A stretch of 33,239 bases of DNA from Opitutia bacterium (GTDB lineage: Bacteria; Verrucomicrobiota; Verrucomicrobiia; Opitutales; Seribacteraceae): NCBI GenBank assembly GCA_002694035.1, contig NZKY01000045.1:45985-79223 (forward strand). Direction: 5' to 3'. The notes below the pieces were generated by a model that ran no database searches, was not told the DNA's origin, and was given only the letters and a program-made list of their open reading frames with translations. Numbering within the stretch: the stretch's first letter is position 1; the number at the start of each line of letters is the position of its first letter. Shown here piece after piece: positions 1 through 9,754 of this stretch. The position numbers were made by a program, and so were the translations under genes.

Positions 1-553
1 CATGCTCGGGACAGACACCTCCGTCAACCTCGATTTTATAATTATATGAATTTTCGATTCGCAATTGGCTAAGTTTCTTAACCTTTTCCAGCACATCAAA
101 TATGAAACTTTGCCCACCAAACCCGGGATTTACAGTCATGCAGAGTAATAAATCAAGTGATGTCTTTTCGATAATCTGAATTATATCATCTATCGGTGTT
201 TGCGGGTTCAAAGCTAAACCCACTTTTTTTCCGGCAGTTTTTATCCGATTAATCACATTGATGTGATCTATGTCTGGTTCAATATGAATTGTAATTAAAT
301 CTGCACCCGCTTCAATGAATGGTTCTACAAAATATTGCGGGTTATCCAACATTAGATGAACATCAAAAAACAGGTTTGATTTTTTTCTTAAATCAGCAAC
401 TGTCTTAGGTCCAAAACTTAGATTTGGAACAAAATGACCATCCATTATGTCTAAGTGAATCCATTTTCTTCCGTCGTTTTCAACAAGATTAAGAGCATCA
501 ATTAAATTTGCATGATTACCTGCGAGTATTGAAGGGGCTAAAAAATTTTCCAT
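1..553 (-). CDS. rpe: Ribulose-phosphate 3-epimerase, C-terminus cut by window edge
   Basis: Minus-strand translation from the ATG at 553 reads MENFLAPSILAGNHANLIDALNLVENDGRKWIHLDIMDGHFVPNLSFGPKTVADLRKKSNLFFDVHLMLDNPQYFVEPFIEAGADLITIHIEP..., the typical Rpe N-terminus (APSILAG, H-DIMDGHFVPN, DVHLM). Not in the ORF track because it runs off the window. Confidence 0.95.
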   Translation of the reverse strand, partial: MENFLAPSILAGNHANLIDALNLVENDGRKWIHLDIMDGHFVPNLSFGPKTVADLRKKSNLFFDVHLMLDNPQYFVEPFIEAGADLITIHIEPDIDHINVINRIKTAGKKVGLALNPQTPIDDIIQIIEKTSLDLLLCMTVNPGFGGQSFIFDVLEKVKKLSQLRIENSYNYKIEVDGGVCPEH

Positions 554-557
554 TATT

Positions 558-1067
558 TTACCAACTATAATTTTCTAATTGAATTGAGATGCTCTTTGCG
601 CAAGCGTCAGACAAAGATACTAATGTTTGTCTGTCCGAAGGAATGCCCAGACTATTTTGCCTCAAAAAGGAAGAACCTTCCTTGATCACATAATCACGAA
701 TCAAAGTATCTCCATCTTTATTAAACAAGTTCAAGACAACCTCGAGGTTTAAACTTACACCGGAAGCAAGGATTGTATCCCTGGGACTATAAAATTCAGG
801 AGTTTTTTGATAATTTTTAAAGGTTAAATTGATAACTAAATCGCTTTTTTGAATTTGCGAAACCAATTTATATCGACCTCTCTTTATAATATGTTCCCTT
901 ATTTTATTCCTTAGGAGGGATCCAACTTGGGGTGCAAATGATAGATTCTCAATTCTATCTATAAAAATAGCTTTTTGTTGATTATTTTGAGGATTGTAAT
1001 GGCTATATCTACAACTTGAAAGGAAGATAAAATAGGTAAGAAGTAATAAAATGGAACCACTATTCAT
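558..1067 (-). CDS. LptE-like (LPS assembly) lipoprotein
   Basis: The internal Met at 1067 gives MNSGSILLLLTYFIFLSSCRYSHYN, a lipoprotein signal with LSSC lipobox, followed by an LptE-like pattern (IFIDRIENLSFAPQVGSLLRNKIREHII..). The listed ORF start at 1175 would overlap the upstream gene by more than 100 nt, so 1067 is preferred. Confidence 0.65.
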   Translation of the reverse strand: MNSGSILLLLTYFIFLSSCRYSHYNPQNNQQKAIFIDRIENLSFAPQVGSLLRNKIREHIIKRGRYKLVSQIQKSDLVINLTFKNYQKTPEFYSPRDTILASGVSLNLEVVLNLFNKDGDTLIRDYVIKEGSSFLRQNSLGIPSDRQTLVSLSDACAKSISIQLENYSW

Positions 1068-2184
1068 TCCTACCCCTAAGGTCAGCAACTTTTTTCTCTG
1101 CCTCTCTAGCAGCTCCTGATTCTGGAGCAATCGTAATGGCTTCGTTATAAAATTGTAAAGCGGGTTTGTTCCCAAGCTCTCGCCAATGTGTCAAATAATA
1201 CTTTCCATATTTCTCGATGTATTTCCCTACCATAACTTTACTCGCAGCTAATGTTTCACGCATTTTTTTACGACCACGTTCCGCAATTTGTGTTCTGGCG
1301 TTTGACTCGTCTAAACGAACTTTGTAGTCCGCAATACTTTCGTGCTTACTCTTAGGAGGCAATTCATCAAAAAGAATCAAATAATCTTCATAAAAATTTA
1401 ACGCTTTTAAAGTAGCACCTTGATCATATTCAGGCCCTGCCACTCGGTTTTCAAAAATCTGTGCCAATTGAAAATAAGCCTTTTCACAAAGATAGTTATC
1501 TGGATACAAGTTAATAAGTCTCTCTAAAGCATCGACCGCCTCATCTTCCTTATTGTCCTTAATTGCAATTTCAGACAAAGCCATTAGTGCACGAGGTGCA
1601 AACTTAGGTCCTCGGGCCAAACCAGCAATCTGATTCAAACGCAATCTGTCCTGAGTACCCGATCTAAAACGGGGAAAAACACCCCATTTTTTGGGTAATT
1701 TTTCTTTAGCTAAACGCTCAGCTATTCTCATTAGAGATTCGGTAACACGTTCAAAATCATAATCCGTATACGCCTCAGCAATTAACTTAAGATGTTCGAA
1801 AGCTTTTTGCCAATCGCCTCGGGATTCTCTTAAAATTGCAGCTTGATAAAGTGACTCAGGACCAACTTGAATTTCAATTTTATCTTTTTTAAAAATATAG
1901 TCGGATCTTCTCTTAGAAAAATTTTCGTATAAAGAGAGTGCTTTTCTCGAATTACCTTTTTTTCTCTCTTCCTCAGCTTCCAAAAACCAAGCTTTAGCTT
2001 GATCATTTTCTAATGGATCCCTGTTTTTAGAAAAGAAACCCGTTCCTGGAAATAAATACTCCTTATCCTGCTGAGATAAATTTCTGTTCCGGTTAGCTCC
2101 AGGAGATACAGACCAACAATCTGTGATAAAAAAACAAAATAAAACTAAACTAAGAGAATAACTAATCATTTTCATAGATAACAA
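1060..2184 (-). CDS. Tetratricopeptide-repeat outer-membrane lipoprotein (BamD/YfiO-like)
   Basis: N-terminal hydrophobic segment ending in ITDC, then helical TPR-like repeats (ALSLYENFSKRR, AVDALERLINLYPDNYLCEKAYFQLAQIFE, ALQFYNEAITIAPESGAAREAEKKV). ATG at 2175 is an alternative start. Confidence 0.65.
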   Translation of the reverse strand: MLSMKMISYSLSLVLFCFFITDCWSVSPGANRNRNLSQQDKEYLFPGTGFFSKNRDPLENDQAKAWFLEAEEERKKGNSRKALSLYENFSKRRSDYIFKKDKIEIQVGPESLYQAAILRESRGDWQKAFEHLKLIAEAYTDYDFERVTESLMRIAERLAKEKLPKKWGVFPRFRSGTQDRLRLNQIAGLARGPKFAPRALMALSEIAIKDNKEDEAVDALERLINLYPDNYLCEKAYFQLAQIFENRVAGPEYDQGATLKALNFYEDYLILFDELPPKSKHESIADYKVRLDESNARTQIAERGRKKMRETLAASKVMVGKYIEKYGKYYLTHWRELGNKPALQFYNEAITIAPESGAAREAEKKVADLRGRNE

Positions 2185-2187
2185 ACT

Positions 2188-3186
2188 TTAAAATCGAACA
2201 AGAACTGAAGACCAAGTCAAGCCAGCACCAAATGCAACCATCAAACCAAGCTGTCCTGGCTTAAAAAGTGAAGCTTTTTTAGCCTCGTCTAATGCAAGAG
2301 GTATTGAGGCTGCTGAAGTGTTTCCATATCTATCCAAGTTACAGAAAAATTTCTCCAATGGAATTTCCAATCTCAAAGACAAACTTTCAACAATTCTAGC
2401 ATTTGCTTGATGAGGTATGACATGATCAACATCTTTAGCACTAAGTCCATGAGAAATTAACAAATCAGTCGCTGCGGCTTCCATTACACGAACTGCTGAT
2501 TTAAAAATTTCTTTTCCGTTCATTTTTAAAAAGTGTCCACGTGCAGCAATAGATTTTTCAGAAGCTGGCATTAGCGACCCACCAGCCGGTTGATGAAGAA
2601 GAGAAGGATTGGATCCATCAGCTCCGCAATTAAATCCAATTAGCCGCGGTCCATCACCTTCTCTTGACAAAATAACTGCACCTGCACCATCGCCAAAAAG
2701 AACACATGTAGTACGATCAGCCCAATCCATAATACTTGAGAGTTTTTCAGCACCAACAACAAGGGCTCGATTATATCTCCCACTTTTCAACATTCCATCA
2801 GCAATATCCAGAGCATATAAAAAACCTGAACAAGCAGCTTCCACATCAAATGAAGTAACTTTTGGAATTCCTAATTTATGCTGAATTAGACAAGCAGTAG
2901 ATGGAAAAGCCATATCCGGCGTAATTGTCGCAACAATTATTAGATCAATATCGTTGGGGCTGATTTTGGCATCATCTAGAGCATTTTGTGCAGCCATAAA
3001 GGCCAAATCGCTGGTAGCTTCTTCCTCATTTGCAAAACATCTTTGTTTAATTCCAGTCCGTGTCGTAATCCATTCATCGCTCGTATCAACTCTTTCGCTC
3101 AATTTATTATTGTCTATTATGTTCGACGGGACATGTGAACCAATTCCTAATATCTTACATGGAATGTCTTTTGACTCTGTTCCCAT
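2188..3186 (-). CDS. fabH: Beta-ketoacyl-ACP synthase III
   Basis: Active-site Cys motif EAACSGFLYAL, HQANARI and GNTSAASIPLAL; overall FabH pattern; directly downstream of plsX. Confidence 0.97.
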   Translation of the reverse strand: MGTESKDIPCKILGIGSHVPSNIIDNNKLSERVDTSDEWITTRTGIKQRCFANEEEATSDLAFMAAQNALDDAKISPNDIDLIIVATITPDMAFPSTACLIQHKLGIPKVTSFDVEAACSGFLYALDIADGMLKSGRYNRALVVGAEKLSSIMDWADRTTCVLFGDGAGAVILSREGDGPRLIGFNCGADGSNPSLLHQPAGGSLMPASEKSIAARGHFLKMNGKEIFKSAVRVMEAAATDLLISHGLSAKDVDHVIPHQANARIVESLSLRLEIPLEKFFCNLDRYGNTSAASIPLALDEAKKASLFKPGQLGLMVAFGAGLTWSSVLVRF

Positions 3187-3192
3187 TGTTCT

Positions 3193-4257
3193 CTAACGAT
3201 TAGTCAAAGGTTCTGGACGAAGAATCTCATTTGCTTCCTGAATATCTTGAGAAACCTGAGTCAGCATATCGTGTTGTACTAAATCAAGAGCAATTTTTAC
3301 GGCTCCACTAATATGATTTCGATTTGACGAACCATGTGCTTTGATAACATTTTTAGTTAATCCCAGCAAAGGTGCTCCACCAAATTGCTCGGGATTGATT
3401 CTTTGTTTTAAACTGCGAAAGGCTCCTTTTGAAAGAAGTGCTCCAGTCTTTCTAAGGGTATTTCTTCGAAGCTCCTCATCTAAAAAAGTACCGATTAATT
3501 TACTTAATGATTCACATGCCTTTAAAACAATGTTTCCCACAAAACCATCACACACTACAACATCTACAACATTTTCAAAAATCTGAAATCCTTCAATTAG
3601 TCCAGCGTAATTTATAATGCTTCCGTCTATATCTTTTAACATTGAATGAGTTTCATGAATAACTTCATTTCCTTTACCTTCTTCTGTTCCAATTGTAAGC
3701 AGTCCCACTTTCGGACGGACAAGCCCAAGAGCAACTCGAGCATAATTAGAACCAAGCACCGCACTTTGAACGATATGAAAAGGCTTAGCATGGGGATTTG
3801 CCCCAGCGTCCAACAGTGTAAAGTAACGTTCACGTCCAGGCCAAATCGTACAAAGAGCAGGTCTCTCCACTCCTTCTAATGTCCTGAGCTTTATTGCACC
3901 TCCAGCCATCAAGCAGCCTGTATTTCCGCAGCTAAGCAATGCATCAGCTTCACCTTCTTTTAAAGATTGCAAGGCGAGACTCATTGAAGAATTTTTCTTA
4001 CCTTTAATTCCAGCTATAGGCTTTTCTTCCATTCCAACAACCTCACTGCAATGGACAATTTCAACTTTCGAATTTGATAAAATTGAATTGGATAAGACAA
4101 TTGGTTCTAAATCTTTTTTCTTTCCAAATAAAATGAAGTTCGTATTTCGCGGAACCCTATCGATTGCTAAAGCAACACCCTCAAGAACTTCGTTTGGGCC
4201 TAAATCGCTGCCCATTGCGTCAATAGCCAAACGTATATGTGCTTCGGGTTTAGTCAT
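3193..4257 (-). CDS. plsX: Phosphate acyltransferase PlsX
   Basis: IAIDAMGSDLGPNEVLEGV-type N-terminus, SCGNTGCLMAGG, VDVVVCDGFVGNIVLK; sits in an rpmF-plsX-fabH context. Confidence 0.96.
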   Translation of the reverse strand: MTKPEAHIRLAIDAMGSDLGPNEVLEGVALAIDRVPRNTNFILFGKKKDLEPIVLSNSILSNSKVEIVHCSEVVGMEEKPIAGIKGKKNSSMSLALQSLKEGEADALLSCGNTGCLMAGGAIKLRTLEGVERPALCTIWPGRERYFTLLDAGANPHAKPFHIVQSAVLGSNYARVALGLVRPKVGLLTIGTEEGKGNEVIHETHSMLKDIDGSIINYAGLIEGFQIFENVVDVVVCDGFVGNIVLKACESLSKLIGTFLDEELRRNTLRKTGALLSKGAFRSLKQRINPEQFGGAPLLGLTKNVIKAHGSSNRNHISGAVKIALDLVQHDMLTQVSQDIQEANEILRPEPLTNR

Positions 4258-4275
4258 ACCGAAGCTCAGTGAATT

Positions 4276-4452
4276 CTACGCCTCTACATCAAAAACCTGC
4301 CGACCGCGGTACTGTCCAGACTCTGGATTAACACGGTGAGGACGAACGAAAGTTCCGTCTGGTTCTTTTGCAAGCTGAGGTTCTTGGAAACGATTTGCAC
4401 CGCGACGCTTTCTGCTTCGTTGTTTTGAATGTTTTCTTTTAGGCTGTCCCAT
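4276..4452 (-). CDS. rpmF: 50S ribosomal protein L32
   Basis: Minus-strand reading gives MGQPKRKHSKQRSRKRRGANRFQEPQLAKEPDGTFVRPHRVNPESGQYRGRQVFDVEA* (58 aa). Below the ORF-track length cutoff; position upstream of plsX is canonical. Confidence 0.92.
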   Translation of the reverse strand: MGQPKRKHSKQRSRKRRGANRFQEPQLAKEPDGTFVRPHRVNPESGQYRGRQVFDVEA

Positions 4453-4512
4453 AATTTATAGAATTAAAGTCTCATCAAATCATGATTAGACTAATTGGTC
4501 AAGCGAAGGAAG

Positions 4513-5469
4513 TTAGCCACTAGTATTAAAATAAATTATAAATATAATTAAAGAAAGTGCCATTCGATACCATACAAACAACATTAAACCATTTCTTGAT
4601 AAATAATTAACGAGCCAAAAAACAGAAAATGCAGCTGATAATCCTGCAATCAAACATCCGAAGAATACTGGTCCTATTGATAAATTTGCCTCCATAACAT
4701 TCCATTTTGTAAGTACCTTATAAGCAGCTGCTGCTGTAAGAGTAACCAAACCAAGTAAAAAACTAAATTCTGCTGCCTTCTTCCTTTGTAAGCCTACAAC
4801 ATAGCCACCCACTATTGTCATCATAGAACGACTCGTTCCTGGACACATAGCAACGCATTGCATAATTCCAATTATAAAAGAGTTTTTAAATGTTAGATCT
4901 TCTAAAGTCTTCCCTTGGTCAAGAATTCTATTTGATTGCTCAGAGTTTCTTCTCCGTTCTGCCCAAAGCATCAAAAGTGCTCCCAGCGCTAGGGCTATAG
5001 CGATCGGAAGTAGCCCAAAAAGGTAGGTTTCGATATTTTTATCAAATATCGGCCCAAGAATAGCGGCGGGAAGAAAAGCGGTTAAGACAAGTAAAGCCAG
5101 CCTTTTGCCTATTGGATCAAAACCTAAAAAACCAAGTATCATTGACAAAACTTGTTTTCGATAAATGAGAGTGACAGCAAAAATTGCCCCAGCTTGTATC
5201 ACAATGAGGTACGCATTTAAAGCTTCCTTATTTTTTTCCTCAGAAGAAAGATATTCTCTGACTAACACTAGATGACCCGTTGATGAAATGGGTAAAAATT
5301 CGGTGACTCCCTCAACAAGTCCATAAATAAACGCATGTCCATACCCCATGGCATTAACAGTTTGTTTATCGTCTACTAAAATCACTTCCTTTTCTTTTGA
5401 AAAAAGCGTTACAGAAAGAAAAAAGAATAAAGAAATTAAGAATAAAAAAAAATGTTGGCGAGTGTTCAT
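4513..5469 (-). CDS. uppP: Undecaprenyl-diphosphatase with N-terminal hydrophobic extension
   Basis: GLVEGVTEFLPISSTGHLVLV and MCPGTSRSMMTIVGG are UppP/BacA signature motifs. Confidence 0.95.
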   Translation of the reverse strand: MNTRQHFFLFLISLFFFLSVTLFSKEKEVILVDDKQTVNAMGYGHAFIYGLVEGVTEFLPISSTGHLVLVREYLSSEEKNKEALNAYLIVIQAGAIFAVTLIYRKQVLSMILGFLGFDPIGKRLALLVLTAFLPAAILGPIFDKNIETYLFGLLPIAIALALGALLMLWAERRRNSEQSNRILDQGKTLEDLTFKNSFIIGIMQCVAMCPGTSRSMMTIVGGYVVGLQRKKAAEFSFLLGLVTLTAAAAYKVLTKWNVMEANLSIGPVFFGCLIAGLSAAFSVFWLVNYLSRNGLMLFVWYRMALSLIIFIIYFNTSG

Positions 5470-5543
5470 TTATTTCTCTACAAAGGCAGTCGCTCGATAA
5501 GTGCAAGTTAAAGTTTTAAACATTTGAACAAACAAATCAAAAA

Positions 5544-6602
5544 ATGAATTCGCTTGAAAAATTTACAGCCCTTACCACTCGGCAACAACAACTTGATTAT
5601 AATCAAATAAAAGAGTGCACAGATGCATTGATTTCAGATCGCGTGACTTTACATGAAAAGGAAAACTTTCTCACTGCTTTATCTACAAAAGGTGAATCCC
5701 CAAGTGAAATTGCACACTTCATAAAATGTTTCAAAGGGCTAGCAAGAAATCCACAATTAGATAACTTTTCTTCTAATGCGATTGATTTATGCGGAACTGG
5801 TGGTGACCGTGCTGGAAGTTTTAATATTTCAACTTTTACTTCTTTTGTTTTAGCATCTTCTGGTGTCAATGTGATTAAACATGGAAATCGTTCGATAAGT
5901 TCAAAATGTGGAAGTGCAGACTTAATCGAAGCGATCGGTATACCTCTGAACCTAGAAAATTCTCAAATCAATGAATGCATGGAAAAATTCAATTTTGCCT
6001 TCTTATTTGCACCAGCTTTCCATCCAGCATTTAAAAACATTGCACCAGTCAGAAGAGAAATGGCGACCAAGGGATCGATTTCAATTTTTAATATTTTAGG
6101 TCCTATGATAAACCCAGCTTCTCCCTGCTATCAAATATTAGGTGTTTATTCCGAACCATTAGTAAAGAAAATTAGAGATTCTCTTCATCACGCCGGGCAA
6201 AGCTCGGGTTATGTTCTTCATGGAAATATTGAAAATCACGATCATATTAAAGGTGTTGATGAACTAACTCCGTGTGGTCAAAATATTATCTTCCCATTCG
6301 GGTCGGATTCACAAAGTCTTCAAAAAAATTTAAGTGCCAAGGATTTTGGCCTTACTCAGTGTTCAATTGAAAAGCTTAAAGGAGGCAATCTTGATAAGAA
6401 TATTGAAATTATGAATTTAGTTTTGGACGGCGATGGACCGGAGGGGCTCAAAAACAGTATTCTGATGAATTGCTCACTTGCATTCTTGGCAATAAAAAGA
6501 ACAGACAATCTGATAGATGGTGTAAAATTGGCCGATGAATTAATCTCAGATGGATCAGTGAAAGATTGGCTAAATCGAGTAAAAAAGCATTTCTTAAAAT
6601 GA
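5544..6602 (+). CDS. trpD: Anthranilate phosphoribosyltransferase
   Basis: DLCGTGGDRAGSFNIST, KHGNRSISSKCGSADLIEAIG, FNILGPMINPA: TrpD motifs. Confidence 0.93.
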   Translation: MNSLEKFTALTTRQQQLDYNQIKECTDALISDRVTLHEKENFLTALSTKGESPSEIAHFIKCFKGLARNPQLDNFSSNAIDLCGTGGDRAGSFNISTFTSFVLASSGVNVIKHGNRSISSKCGSADLIEAIGIPLNLENSQINECMEKFNFAFLFAPAFHPAFKNIAPVRREMATKGSISIFNILGPMINPASPCYQILGVYSEPLVKKIRDSLHHAGQSSGYVLHGNIENHDHIKGVDELTPCGQNIIFPFGSDSQSLQKNLSAKDFGLTQCSIEKLKGGNLDKNIEIMNLVLDGDGPEGLKNSILMNCSLAFLAIKRTDNLIDGVKLADELISDGSVKDWLNRVKKHFLK

Positions 6603-7921
6603 AATATTTTGGAACTGATGGTATAAGATCGACCTTTGACTCAGGTTTTTTAACTGATAAATTTGCATTTGCACTCGGCAAAGCTGTAGGAAAGTTTATT
6701 GAGATAAAAAATCTTAAACCAAAAAAAATTCTTCTTGCAAAAGATACTAGACCATCAGGCGAAATTCTCTTAAATGCATTTTATAGTGGTCTTTCCGAAT
6801 GTAAGATTAGCGGAATTTCTGCCGGTATCATTCCTACGCCTGCTCTTGCTCTCTGTATAAGTAAAAAAAATTTCGCAATGGGGGTCATGGTTACTGCTTC
6901 TCATAACCCAGTTCATGACAATGGATTTAAATTCTTCAATTCTAATGGTAATAAGCTTCAAAATTCTGATGAAGAGATAATAGAAGGACTAATTGAAATA
7001 AAGAATGGATTTTTATCCAATAACACTTTTCTAGAGACCACTAACTCAGCAAAAGATTTGTATTTTAATCATTTGGTCAAAAACTTTCCAAAGGGCATAC
7101 TAAAAGGGAAAAAAATTGTTGCTGATCTCGCTAATGGTGCAACCAAAGAAACCACACCTAGGATACTCTCAGATATGGGTGCTAAGGTTGTTTCAATCAA
7201 TACTGGTAATGGCAAAATCAATGAGTTTGTAGGATCTGAATATCCAAGCGTATTATCAGACGAGGTAAAACTACATTCTGCTGATTTTGGAATTGCTCAC
7301 GATGGAGATGGAGATCGAGTCATCTTCTGTGATTCAGAGGGTAGAATTATAAAAGGTGATAAAATTCTTGGATTGCTTGCTATTCATGAAAAAAAACAGG
7401 GCAGATTGCCAAGTAATTCCATTGTGGCAACAATTCACAGCAACTCGGGCTTGCAGCATAGTTTGAAGAAATATGGGATCACTCTTCACTCATCCAGTGT
7501 CGGAGATCGATTCGTTGCTCAAAAACTTAAAGAAATAGATACTACTCTTGGTGGAGAATCTTCAGGGCACATTATCGCAAATAATATTGCTCCTTCTGGC
7601 GATGGTCTTTTAACAGCACTCTTAATCTCAAGAGTCCTTTACGAATCTGCAGGTTCATTATTTGAATTAGCAGAACAAATTAGTTTATGGCCTTGCAAAG
7701 AGGGATCTTTCTTTGTCAAAGAAAAGATTCCCTTGGATAGTTGTTATTCTTTGAAAAAAGGATTGGAAGACGCCAATAGAATATTGAATAAAGATGGTCG
7801 AATCCTTTTGCGCTATTCCGGGACTGAGCCTAAGATTAGACTTCTTGTCGAAGCAATAGAATCAACTGTTGTGGAAGAAATATTTACAGAAATAGCTAAA
7901 ATAATTGAAGACGAACTTTAA
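6599..7921 (+). CDS. glmM: Phosphoglucosamine mutase
   Basis: MKYFGTDGIRSTF start, MVTASHNPVHDNGFKFF phosphoserine loop, AHDGDGDRVIF metal loop, LGGESSGHII, LRYSGTEPKIRLLVEA. ATG at 6599 overlaps the trpD stop (ATGA); the listed start at 6566 is probably too early. Confidence 0.95.
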   Translation: MKYFGTDGIRSTFDSGFLTDKFAFALGKAVGKFIEIKNLKPKKILLAKDTRPSGEILLNAFYSGLSECKISGISAGIIPTPALALCISKKNFAMGVMVTASHNPVHDNGFKFFNSNGNKLQNSDEEIIEGLIEIKNGFLSNNTFLETTNSAKDLYFNHLVKNFPKGILKGKKIVADLANGATKETTPRILSDMGAKVVSINTGNGKINEFVGSEYPSVLSDEVKLHSADFGIAHDGDGDRVIFCDSEGRIIKGDKILGLLAIHEKKQGRLPSNSIVATIHSNSGLQHSLKKYGITLHSSSVGDRFVAQKLKEIDTTLGGESSGHIIANNIAPSGDGLLTALLISRVLYESAGSLFELAEQISLWPCKEGSFFVKEKIPLDSCYSLKKGLEDANRILNKDGRILLRYSGTEPKIRLLVEAIESTVVEEIFTEIAKIIEDEL

Positions 7922-7983
7922 ACTTTTATAATTATTGATCGTCTTATCACCCTATCACGCACCCTACAAAATAACCGCAGTAA

Positions 7984-9384
7984 ATGATTCAAGAGATTCC
8001 AATTTCTCAACTTGATCCACGTCAAATTAAACAGCTAGAAGCGGCAGAAGCGGCAGTTCAAACGGATTTGAACTACTCATTGGAAATTTTTTCATCAATT
8101 CTTAAACAATCTCAAGGTTGTTTAGAATTAAGAAAAAAATTACGAGATCTTCAGATCAAAAAAGTGCATGGATCAACAAAAGGTCTTAACAATCTTCTCG
8201 GCAAAGTTACTGCTGTTCCATTTATGTTCGGGGGGAAAGGAGATAAAGACCCGGAAGGGACTCTAGTCAAAGCAGAATTATTAATTGAAAAAAATCCTGC
8301 AAATGTAATGGCCCATGAAATGCTCGCAGACGCGGCATCTCATCTTGGAATGAATCAAACAGTAGTTTTTGCATACGAAACTATAAAAAAAATTCACCCC
8401 AGAAATATTAAAAATTTGAAAGAGTTAGGTAATGCCTACCTTGAAGTTGGGAACACCGAAAAAGCCATTGAAACGGGCAACTTTATTTTAAAAATTAATC
8501 CCACGGATGGAGATGCTGTTGAACTCATGAAAAGAGCCTCTGTTGCTGTAGCAATGAATAAAGGAAAATGGGAAGAATCAGAAGATTTCCGCACACAGCT
8601 AAAAGATGAATCAGAAGCACAGGCACTTGAGCAACAAGCAAAAGCAGTCACCGATTCAAAGGGCTTGGAAGAACTAATCAGACAAGCTTATCAAAATGTT
8701 GAGAAAGAACCCGAAAACCTTAATCACTACAGACAGCTCAGTGACTACTATCATCGATATGGTGATCTTGAAAATTCGATTGCATGGATACAAGAAGCTC
8801 GCAAGCAACCTGCGGGGCAAGGCGATGTTTCATTAGAAGAAAAAGAAAGACACTTAACTTTGGAATATTTTGATCATTCGATAGACTCTTGGGAAAAAGC
8901 ACACTTAGCGGACCCTACTAACGAAGAAACCAAAAAATCATGGGAAGATTCCATCTTTCAAAAAAACCTGTACGAAAAAAACCAGCTCAAATCACTTGTT
9001 CAAAGATATCCCAACGACTACAGTTACAGATATGAACTTGGAATTAATCTCTTTGAAAACAAAGAGTACGATGAATGCCTCTCCCATCTTCAGCTTGCTC
9101 AGAGAAATGCTAAGGTTAGACTTGACGCAATTCTTTACCTTGGGAGAGCGTACAGCAAAAAGAACTTTTTTGACTTAGCAATCGAACAGTTCAATCTACT
9201 TAAAAACGAAATTCAGATTATGGATGAGAGAAAAAAAGATGCCATCTATGAATTGGGTTGTTGCTTGGAGTCAATGGGTGATAATGATAAAGCAATAGAA
9301 GAATTTAAATTAGTATATTCTGCTGATATTTCCTACAAGGATGTGGCTGATAAAATAAACTTCTTTTATTCCAACAAAAGTTAA
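7984..9384 (+). CDS. Tetratricopeptide-repeat protein
   Basis: Multiple TPR-like units (AYLEVGNTEKAIETGNFILKINPTD, YYHRYGDLENSIAWIQEA, GRAYSKKNFFDLAIEQFNLL, ESMGDNDKAIEEFKLVY); no signal peptide. Confidence 0.75.
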   Translation: MIQEIPISQLDPRQIKQLEAAEAAVQTDLNYSLEIFSSILKQSQGCLELRKKLRDLQIKKVHGSTKGLNNLLGKVTAVPFMFGGKGDKDPEGTLVKAELLIEKNPANVMAHEMLADAASHLGMNQTVVFAYETIKKIHPRNIKNLKELGNAYLEVGNTEKAIETGNFILKINPTDGDAVELMKRASVAVAMNKGKWEESEDFRTQLKDESEAQALEQQAKAVTDSKGLEELIRQAYQNVEKEPENLNHYRQLSDYYHRYGDLENSIAWIQEARKQPAGQGDVSLEEKERHLTLEYFDHSIDSWEKAHLADPTNEETKKSWEDSIFQKNLYEKNQLKSLVQRYPNDYSYRYELGINLFENKEYDECLSHLQLAQRNAKVRLDAILYLGRAYSKKNFFDLAIEQFNLLKNEIQIMDERKKDAIYELGCCLESMGDNDKAIEEFKLVYSADISYKDVADKINFFYSNKS

Positions 9385-9393
9385 TTCTTCTTT

Positions 9394-9482
<89 letters not shown>

Positions 9483-9538
9483 AGAATAATAACACATAAT
9501 GAAATCAATTTTGAAAACTTTTTTGATACAAATCCAAG

Positions 9539-9745
9539 TTGAATAATTTTGTCAAGTTTTGCTCGATTTTAGGAGGTTCAATATATCTTTATTTACATCT
9601 ATCATCTTGGCCTGATTTTAAGAACATTTTTATCGAACTCCCGAACAATAAATTTAAAGTAAGATTGATACCTTCACAATTTCATTTAGCTATTAACTTA
9701 AAAGCCCGACTTTCTTGGTTGCCCGAAATGAATTTGAAAGATTAA
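9539..9745 (+). CDS. Hypothetical small protein
   Basis: Open 68-aa frame from a TTG start in the gap between tRNA-Ser and the MORN lipoprotein, with a hydrophobic N-terminus. No recognised family. Confidence 0.35.
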   Translation: MNNFVKFCSILGGSIYLYLHLSSWPDFKNIFIELPNNKFKVRLIPSQFHLAINLKARLSWLPEMNLKD

Positions 9746-9754
9746 ATTAATAGC

